From Listeria weihenstephanensis (GTDB lineage: Bacteria > Bacillota > Bacilli > Lactobacillales > Listeriaceae): 64,000 nt of DNA. The position numbers and the translations under genes were made by a program. Below are positions 58,601-64,000 of this stretch, in pieces. The stretch lies in assembly GCF_003534205.1 (NCBI RefSeq), contig NZ_CP011102.1, positions 1 to 64,000 of the forward strand, given 5' to 3'. The notes below the pieces were generated by a model, which was given only the letters and a program-made list of their open reading frames with translations, searched no databases and was not told where the DNA came from. How positions within the stretch are numbered: the first letter of the stretch is position 1; every line of letters starts with the position of its first letter.

Positions 58601-61600
58601 GTGAGGCGACGCTGGTGAACGCGAAAGGTAAGAAGACGGTTTATACCTACAATCAGGCGGGAAATCCCGAGAAAGTGGTTGTGGACGCGGATGGTTTGAA
58701 GTTGAGCACGACGACGAGCTACGAGGCGAATAACCTGATCAAAGAAGTGAGTCCGAAAGGGCAAGAAGAGACGTATACGTATGACGCGGACGGGAATGTG
58801 ACGTCGGTGACTGATCCTTATGGGACGGAGAATTATACGTATAATGAGAATAATGACGTGATTTCCGCAACAGACACGGAGAATCGCGAAACAACGACGG
58901 CATACAGTGGTGCGGATGCGGTATCCGAGACAATCCAAACGGAAGCCAACATGTCTTCGGTGACGCAATACGATGCTTACGGAAACCCAATCAGCGGAAG
59001 TGGCGATTTGTCCGTGGCTGGGAATTTACTACTGAACAGTGGTTTTGAAAGTGGCACCGCGCTCACGAATTGGAAAATGATTCAGAGCAATGCGACAGGT
59101 GGCTTGAGTTTTGATAGTGCCGAAAAAGCACCTGGAGCCCTAGGTGGTAGTGGTGCGGTTAAGATTACGAGTGAAGGAAACAATACGGAAAAAGGGTATA
59201 CTGCCGCGACGCAATATGTGGATGTCGAGCCAGAAACGACGTACACGCTGAGTGCCTACATCAAAACGGCGAATATGACAAATGCCGATGCGATTCTGAT
59301 TGCTCGTTCGCAAACCGCAGCAAGCAAAGATATCTCGGATGGCGCGGTTTGGAATTCCAATCGAGCGGCTTCCATTCAAGGGAATCGTGGTTGGTTGAAG
59401 CGCCAATTAACCTTCACGACAACAAAAGAAACGAATAAGATCTTAGTGTACTTGGATAGTGAACAAACGGTTGGCAGTAAAGGAAAAGGCACGATTTGGT
59501 ATGACAATGTACAATTGGAAAAAGGCAGCATCGCATCCAGTTACAATCCACTAGTAAACAACAGCGTGGAGAAAAGCACGGAGCAGACAGCGGAAGGTTG
59601 GGTACGCGCAGGAAATAGCGCACTGACTGCGATGCGAATCACGGACGAAGAAGGATTCAGCGGCGATAGTTCGGTGCTTCATGAGCGCAAAACGAGCGCA
59701 GAAGCCAATGTCTTTTTGAGACAAACGGTGACACTGAACCAAACGACAGCCAAAGCCGTGACGATTACCGGCATGTCGAAATCGGAGAACGCCAAAGCAA
59801 TTGGTACCAGCAAGTTAAGCGATGACTACGCGCTATGGGCCGATGTAAGGTACACCGATGGCACCAACGAATATGTCCGTGCGAAATTCCCACTAGGCAC
59901 CAACGATTGGAATCGAAGCGCGGTGGTGGTGAAAGCGAAGAAACCGATTCAAACGGTGATGTTGTCCACGATGTTCCAAAACAGTGCGACAGGAAAAGCA
60001 TGGTTTGACGACGTACGTATTTTAGACGGCGAAGTGATGACAGAAAACACGTATGACGCAAACGGCAATTACGTTGTGGCTTCATACGATGAAGAAAATC
60101 GCAAAACTAGCTTCACATATGATGTGTATGGCAACAAACTCACCGAAATCGACGAAAAAGGCAACACGAAGAAATTAGAGTATAACTTGGATAATCAGTT
60201 AATGAAAACAACGTTAGCCAATGGAACAGCCGTTGCCTATAAGTATGACGATAATGGGAACACGACTGAGAAATTCATAACCGCAGACGGCAAAGAACAG
60301 CAAAATAGCTATGCATACGATAGCGATAACAAAGTCACCCAATTCACAGACGCCTTAGGCCGCAAAATCAGCTATGAATACGATGCGAATGCGAACCAAA
60401 CAAAAGTCACAAAACCAAACGGCGACACCATTGAAAGCATCTATGATTCCGCCGACCGTGCCACAGGCGTGAAATGGAACGGCCAAACCGCTTTCAGTTT
60501 CCAATTTGACCCGAATGGTAATGAAACGAAAGTGACCGACGCACTATCTGGCATGGTCCGCGATAAAGCCTACGATGACGCCGACCGTATCACGAAACAA
60601 ACAGAACGCGGCGGCAGTGTTTCCTGGACATATAAAGATAAACCAAGTAAAGACAACAAAGGGAAGACCGACAAAATCAATGAAGTTGTTGTATCACATG
60701 GTGCGCACAATTATAAAGCAACGTATGACTATAACGCCTTAGACCAAAATACAAAATTCAACGATGGTTCTCGTAACTATTATCTAGATTACGATGAATT
60801 TGGGAACGTGAGTCAGTATATCAATGGAAATGGCGTAGGTACAAACTTCAATTACGACGCGACACAAAAAGTACGCGACATCAACATTGGAAATAAGCTT
60901 GGTGATAGTTTATTTGAAGAAAGCTACACGTATGATGCAGCAAGTAACCGAACAACCATCGATAATAAGAAGGTTGGTAAAACAAGTTACGAATACGACG
61001 CCATTAACCAACTTACCAAAGAGACACTTCCAGATGGCACAGTTAAAGCTTATACCTATGATGGTTTTGGTAACCGCACAAAAGTAACCGATTCTAGCAA
61101 GACAAAAGCCATCGAAGCAAGTTATAATGATGGTAACCAGTTAACCACATGGAATGGCGACAAGCTAACCTACGACACGAATGGCAACCGTCTAAGCGAT
61201 GGTAAATACACGTACACATGGGACACCGCAGACCAACTAACAGCCATCACGAAAAAAGGCGAGTCAACCCCATTCGCAACCTACAAATACGATGACGATA
61301 ACCGTCGCATTGAAAAAACAGTCAATGGACAGACAACCAAGTATTACTACGATGGCGATAGTATTGACGTTCTGTATGAAACAGATGGTGCAGGAACGGT
61401 GCAACGCCAATATGTCTATTCCGATAGCAACGTTCGAATGGCCATGAAAATTGGCGCGAAAACAGTCTTTTATCACTACAACGCGCATGGTGATGTGGTT
61501 GCGTTAACCAATGAGACAGGAGACATAGTAGCGGAATACAGCTATGATGCATGGGGTAATGTATTACAAGCTACGGAAACAACGAACGAAGCGAAACAAA

Positions 61601-62271
61601 ACCCATTTGGTTATGCCGGCTATACGTATGACAAAGAGATAGGTATGTACTACTTGATAGCTCGTTACTACGAACCAGAACAAGGCATCTTTATCAGTGT
61701 CGATCCAGACCCAGGTGATGAAGATGATCCGCTGACTATGAATAGCTACAATTATGCCAACAACAACGCAGTGATGCATATTGATCCAGACGGGCATTGG
61801 GTATGGCTGGCGATTAATGCGGGATTTGCAGCATATGATGGCTATAAAGCTTATAAGAAGACAAAGAGTTGGAAAAAAGCTGGAATAGCAGCAGCAAAAG
61901 GAGCTCTTGGTGGGGGTAAATTTAAACTAGCAAAAAAAGCTCTTAGAGGAGCTAAAAAATTATACCGGTTTGCCAAACCAAAAAATTATACACCAAAAGG
62001 CGCGGGAAGAAGAGGCGCTTTCAGAGCCGCTAAAAGGAAATTTGGAATACCTATGTCGCAACATCCAACTAGCGTTAAACCTGCAAAAAACAGGCAGGGT
62101 AAAGGAATACCGGGACGAGACTATACATTTGGAAAAGGTAAGAGAAAGAGAGTTATTAGAGACCATTCTGGCGGACATAGGTATAAAGATGATCCTTCGC
62201 AAAATAGAGGGCCTCATTTTAACGGTAAGAATGGTCGTCATTATGACTATTTTGGAAGGTTGGCATGGTAA
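55633..62271 (+). CDS. wapA: WapA-like RHS/YD-repeat polymorphic toxin with HNH-type (HHH) C-terminus
   Basis: A 2212-residue secreted giant. Signal peptide 1-30 (MKTWLKKGLLVWLVFALVVSTLPAF). A DNRLRE-like domain lies at about 287-456 (DAHIASAYPTANYSGSKLW), then two fibronectin-like modules to about 735 and a DUF6531 start (NATNGNFLFSETDFELEGRG) near 750. YD repeats span about 860-1115, two carbohydrate-binding-like modules about 1128-1466, and more YD repeats follow to about 1990. The RHS core ends at IARYYEPEQGIFISVDP...DPDG near 2052. The variable tip ends with His2178, His2182, His2195 and His2203 in RDHSGGHRY, GPHFN and GRHYDY, the Tox-HNH-HHH pattern. Bacillus WapA delivers a tRNase to neighbours by contact; the role is inferred by homology. 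The last 500 bases are more AT-rich, suggesting an exchanged tip. Confidence 0.9.
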   Translation: MKTWLKKGLLVWLVFALVVSTLPAFEPRAEETKGDVAPTPKTTAEAKPVEVVEERTENELVFDNQNGSFTKQIFTEPVNVKEDGEWERVSNDLVTTDEDVIEAEHTEIQAQFLPKMEKGKYSTFGEGNEAITFGFESAEGEKEKTAVTDVEASVGGNEARFKEVLPNTDLRNLHFNTSVKEDIVVNEYNGFNIYNFRLDTKLKVEQLEDGSISFTNRKGAVVFELPKPVMSDSKIDEKSGIAVSSDAVEFKLEALTSTVYSLQIVADADWLKAEDREYPVYIDPSVQLKKVTDAHIASAYPTANYSGSKLWDAGQGEYTMSVGQYDGTTGINYAYIKPDVSSLAKASIESATFKAYAKWHYYPSTPNLVKLDEVKSAWTPGAVTWNTKPTATNIAETNVGRGQWASFNVKDTVQAWAQGTRVNYGFMMHTTNTQGFWKKFTATETGKNVPYLEVTYTYAKPEKAVAKTYSNGPGTGTGYMDLTWNAVPGATGYRLLIWNGYNYEHIPVGNVTTWTSKGKKIFPTQAEMDEGDFEFHTDGKGSEFANDPRELYDNGYQAGSTADYRNRQNYIVRVLATFPGGDSPTSDVTDVYMPIETPAAPTGKAYANLAGTNTGYVQVNWAPVANAEGYIVTMFDGKKDVEFDVGNKTSWTTQNKGLWPTNAEIAAGGWALHTDGKGAELAQDPSPVYTNSGGTLGHLKTYAFRVKAYTKTGKQAISAISGIYKPTIPLVGSQQGMVDYWTSIPVIGGEVNATNGNFLFSETDFELEGRGPSINIGRTFNSQNDQVGLFGKGWTSTLETRVVEQANGDVMLYESDNKTQLFMKTGTTYEAPAGVYSELTKTATGFLMVEQDKSEVAFNAAGQLLTEKDPNGNVLTYTYASGKLTGITDASGRKVSVTYNGAQISKISGPENRDVTFTYDAQKQLTASTTPRGKAYRYGYTDGLLTAIYDPKHTEATPYQTTYAYTDKKLVKVTDPVGKATTLSYAPEKREATLVNAKGKKTVYTYNQAGNPEKVVVDADGLKLSTTTSYEANNLIKEVSPKGQEETYTYDADGNVTSVTDPYGTENYTYNENNDVISATDTENRETTTAYSGADAVSETIQTEANMSSVTQYDAYGNPISGSGDLSVAGNLLLNSGFESGTALTNWKMIQSNATGGLSFDSAEKAPGALGGSGAVKITSEGNNTEKGYTAATQYVDVEPETTYTLSAYIKTANMTNADAILIARSQTAASKDISDGAVWNSNRAASIQGNRGWLKRQLTFTTTKETNKILVYLDSEQTVGSKGKGTIWYDNVQLEKGSIASSYNPLVNNSVEKSTEQTAEGWVRAGNSALTAMRITDEEGFSGDSSVLHERKTSAEANVFLRQTVTLNQTTAKAVTITGMSKSENAKAIGTSKLSDDYALWADVRYTDGTNEYVRAKFPLGTNDWNRSAVVVKAKKPIQTVMLSTMFQNSATGKAWFDDVRILDGEVMTENTYDANGNYVVASYDEENRKTSFTYDVYGNKLTEIDEKGNTKKLEYNLDNQLMKTTLANGTAVAYKYDDNGNTTEKFITADGKEQQNSYAYDSDNKVTQFTDALGRKISYEYDANANQTKVTKPNGDTIESIYDSADRATGVKWNGQTAFSFQFDPNGNETKVTDALSGMVRDKAYDDADRITKQTERGGSVSWTYKDKPSKDNKGKTDKINEVVVSHGAHNYKATYDYNALDQNTKFNDGSRNYYLDYDEFGNVSQYINGNGVGTNFNYDATQKVRDINIGNKLGDSLFEESYTYDAASNRTTIDNKKVGKTSYEYDAINQLTKETLPDGTVKAYTYDGFGNRTKVTDSSKTKAIEASYNDGNQLTTWNGDKLTYDTNGNRLSDGKYTYTWDTADQLTAITKKGESTPFATYKYDDDNRRIEKTVNGQTTKYYYDGDSIDVLYETDGAGTVQRQYVYSDSNVRMAMKIGAKTVFYHYNAHGDVVALTNETGDIVAEYSYDAWGNVLQATETTNEAKQNPFGYAGYTYDKEIGMYYLIARYYEPEQGIFISVDPDPGDEDDPLTMNSYNYANNNAVMHIDPDGHWVWLAINAGFAAYDGYKAYKKTKSWKKAGIAAAKGALGGGKFKLAKKALRGAKKLYRFAKPKNYTPKGAGRRGAFRAAKRKFGIPMSQHPTSVKPAKNRQGKGIPGRDYTFGKGKRKRVIRDHSGGHRYKDDPSQNRGPHFNGKNGRHYDYFGRLAW

Positions 62272-63143
62272 TTATGAGTAAAGTATGGACTGAATTTAAG
62301 AAAAATGGACTAAATCCAGAGCTGAATTGTGTGGCGATAAATGGTATTGAAATGGAAATTGGTCAACAAAACTATCAGAGGTATTGTATAGAAATACTAA
62401 GTGATATCTTACCTGGAAACTCTGATATGAATTACTTCGCTCTGATAGTTGAAGAGATAGAATTCCCCACACGTGTAGATCATTATAAAAAGGTTTGGAG
62501 CAAAAATAAAGATGTTATTAACAGTACGGAGTGTAGCTTATCTCAAGAATATGCAGAGGAAATAGATGGGGTAACTTTCTTTTATGGAGTTGTTGAAATT
62601 AAGGATAATATATCCAAAAATATAATGAGCATAATTAATGGAATCCCAGATGCTATAGTCTTTGGTGAAATGACAAAATTGGAAAATTTAGATATACCAG
62701 CTATATTTCAAGATGAGTTTATAAAAGTGAATAGTGATGATACTTTTACACAACGTGATTATCCAATTTATTTTCAGATGATGGATTCTGGATTTGAAAT
62801 ATGTCTTTATGTTTTTCTTTCTATTCCTTTTTCATCAAATATAGAAGGGAATGTTGAAATAGATACGGAAAGATTGAAAGTTGAACTGAAAGAAATAGAG
62901 AATGAAAATTGGACAATCGATGGGAAAAAGGTTTTTATCTTCAGTATTCATGATAATAGGTTTGGAATAGTGGGAGATGGAACTGTAGTGCCAGACTTCT
63001 TTTGGATGATAGGTTGCATTGAAGAAGATGGGCTTTGGGTAGATTTGTCCAGTGGGAATCATTGTGTCTATGAACAAACAGATCAAGGAATATTTTTGCT
63101 GTTTGATGAAATAAGGAGTTTTGTTGAGGCATGTAAGAGTTAA
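62265..63143 (+). CDS. Candidate immunity protein for the RHS toxin
   Basis: A 292-residue acidic, AT-rich cytoplasmic protein with no signal peptide. It starts within the last codons of the toxin gene (ATG 62265, 7-base overlap; an ATG at 62274 is the alternative), with GGAAGG upstream. I do not recognise the family. Polymorphic toxin genes are followed directly by the gene protecting the producer, and the overlap, AT-richness and lack of other neighbours support that role. No catalytic motif is seen. Confidence 0.7.
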   Translation: MVIMSKVWTEFKKNGLNPELNCVAINGIEMEIGQQNYQRYCIEILSDILPGNSDMNYFALIVEEIEFPTRVDHYKKVWSKNKDVINSTECSLSQEYAEEIDGVTFFYGVVEIKDNISKNIMSIINGIPDAIVFGEMTKLENLDIPAIFQDEFIKVNSDDTFTQRDYPIYFQMMDSGFEICLYVFLSIPFSSNIEGNVEIDTERLKVELKEIENENWTIDGKKVFIFSIHDNRFGIVGDGTVVPDFFWMIGCIEEDGLWVDLSSGNHCVYEQTDQGIFLLFDEIRSFVEACKS

Positions 63144-63191
63144 TTAGGTTTTGATAAAAATAGTATCAAATATGTTCAAGGAGGAACAAAA

Positions 63192-63755
63192 ATGTCCACA
63201 AAATTCATGTATGAACGTTTACTAAAATGCCAACAGGAGCAGAAACTCGTGGCTATCTACACGGTTCGCGAAGCAGATTATTTCGAGGCGGGGTACATCG
63301 AAGCGCTCACTGCAAGCGACGTCATGTTCCGTGCAAGGCGCGCGGATGGCTATGAGGAAGGGTTTGTTGTGCTACCACTGGAAATGGTGTATCGCATCGA
63401 AATCGACACGGCTTTTCTGAAAACCGCAGAATTACTGGCGAAACAGCTAGGCCAACCGAGAAGTCCGGCGTTCTTTGACAAAGCACCAAACAAAAAGCAT
63501 TCGCTATTCGAAATTGCGGTGGATCATGTGTATCAAAATGAGGAAATCGCAGTTATCGAAATCCTAGGAGACGAGGCTCAGGTTGCAGGGATTATCGTTG
63601 GGAGTGATTATGAAGGCTTGGAAGTCAGTCTAGTCACCGATGAAGGACGCCCAGATGGCACTTGTTGGATTAAAAAAGAAGACATTATTGCGGTTCGTTT
63701 TGGCGGTAGCGTCGAGCAAGATATGATGCAGAAACTTCGGAAGCAAGCGAGGTAA
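63192..63755 (+). CDS. Conserved-looking protein with two Sm-like halves, unknown
   Basis: A 187-residue protein whose halves look alike: residues 18-72 (LVAIYTVREADYFEAGYIEALTASDVMFRARRADGYEEGFVVLPLEMVYRIEID) and 117-173 (IAVIEILGDEAQVAGIIVGSDYEGLEVSLVTDEGRPDGTCWIKKEDIIAVRFG). Both have the beta-strand rhythm of Sm/Hfq-like folds, so tandem Sm-like is an inference. Codon use and composition match the housekeeping genes, unlike the AT-rich immunity gene, so it is probably not part of the toxin cassette. AAGGAGGAAC precedes the ATG. Confidence 0.65.
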   Translation: MSTKFMYERLLKCQQEQKLVAIYTVREADYFEAGYIEALTASDVMFRARRADGYEEGFVVLPLEMVYRIEIDTAFLKTAELLAKQLGQPRSPAFFDKAPNKKHSLFEIAVDHVYQNEEIAVIEILGDEAQVAGIIVGSDYEGLEVSLVTDEGRPDGTCWIKKEDIIAVRFGGSVEQDMMQKLRKQAR

Positions 63756-63766
63756 GATGGGAGCGG

Positions 63767-63800
63767 GCTCTTCTCAGGATTTGGAGGAGAGCTTGTTTTT
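63767..63800 (+). terminator. Terminator after the Sm-like gene
   Basis: GCTCTTCTC (63767-63775) pairs with GAGGAGAGC (63784-63792), one G-U, then TTGTTTTT. The last 200 bases of the window show no further gene. Confidence 0.8.
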
Positions 63801-64000
63801 ATAGTGCGCTCAGAATGTGCAAATGCTAAGTGGTGACAGTTCCCTATAGGCTTAGCAATAGTATATGAAGAGAGAGAACCAGCGCTATTTCTAGTATATA
63901 CAAGGATAATGAATTGCAAGCTACCGAAACAAGTGCATACTTTAAATCAGTCACTACAAAACTTTCTACGAAATAATGACAGTGCGCTTCTTCAAAAAAT

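Noticed and set aside
57718-58968. 416-codon minus-strand ORF inside the RHS gene
   Set aside because: Arg-rich shadow frame caused by the codon bias of the YD-repeat region; no start signal.

Overview
The window is the chromosomal replication-origin region of a low-to-moderate GC Firmicute. Gene content and protein sequences (DnaA, the YaaA-RecF-GyrB-GyrA block, GshF, tandem small exported proteins, AmaP/Asp23, glycoside PTS loci) fit the Listeriaceae, most likely Listeria in the broad sense but not a typical L. monocytogenes. No 16S gene is present, so the species cannot be fixed.

Layout: 1-770 holds rpmH (minus strand) and the DnaA-box cluster of oriC. 770-11716 is the core dnaA-dnaN-(MATE, GNAT)-yaaA-recF-gyrB-gyrA, with the unwinding element and a DnaA-trio array between dnaA and dnaN. 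12128-16423 is an AT-rich accessory operon: two FtsX-like permeases, an ATPase and three paralogous exported proteins. 16763-26354 is mnmE-mnmG-rsmG-noc, a HigB-HigA-like fusion, an MFS pump, parA-parB and a DUF951 gene. In Bacillus this block lies on the other side of the origin, so an origin-spanning inversion with breakpoints near gyrA and mnmE is suggested. 26370-35000 is a mosaic: a TCTGGGACA-ended repeat, small membrane proteins, a Mn2+-type (yybP-ykoY) riboswitch ahead of an unknown 94-aa protein, a secreted beta-helix protein, catalase under a PerR box, ychF, and an intact ISL3-family element with an 8-bp target duplication. 34735-40944 is a maltose/alpha-glucoside PTS operon with its divergent RpiR regulator. 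40986-49854 holds gshF, a GntR-controlled ABC operon, DUF1129, Nudix and the amaP-DUF2273-asp23 operon. 50027-54757 is a cellobiose/beta-glucoside locus (RpiR, ROK kinase, EIIC, 6-P-beta-glucosidase). 55633-63143 is a giant WapA-like RHS toxin with its candidate immunity gene.

Themes: (1) Chromosome maintenance. ParB sites (parS) lie in mnmG, parB and gshF, Noc sites lie at 9134 and 49919, and a second DnaA-box cluster precedes mnmE. (2) Sugar use under carbon catabolite control. CcpA-type cre sites precede both glycoside loci and, unexpectedly, the wapA-like toxin gene. (3) Competition functions: the three-peptide ABC locus and the RHS toxin.

The most novel signals are the three-paralogue exported-protein/ABC operon and a 139-nt element present twice in inverted orientation (53060-53198 and 55229-55367). 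Four of the differences between the two copies of that element occur as base-pair-preserving double changes. Next are the Mn riboswitch in front of a non-transporter gene and the fused HigB-HigA-like protein. All statements come from reading the sequence and from remembered family features; no database search was possible.
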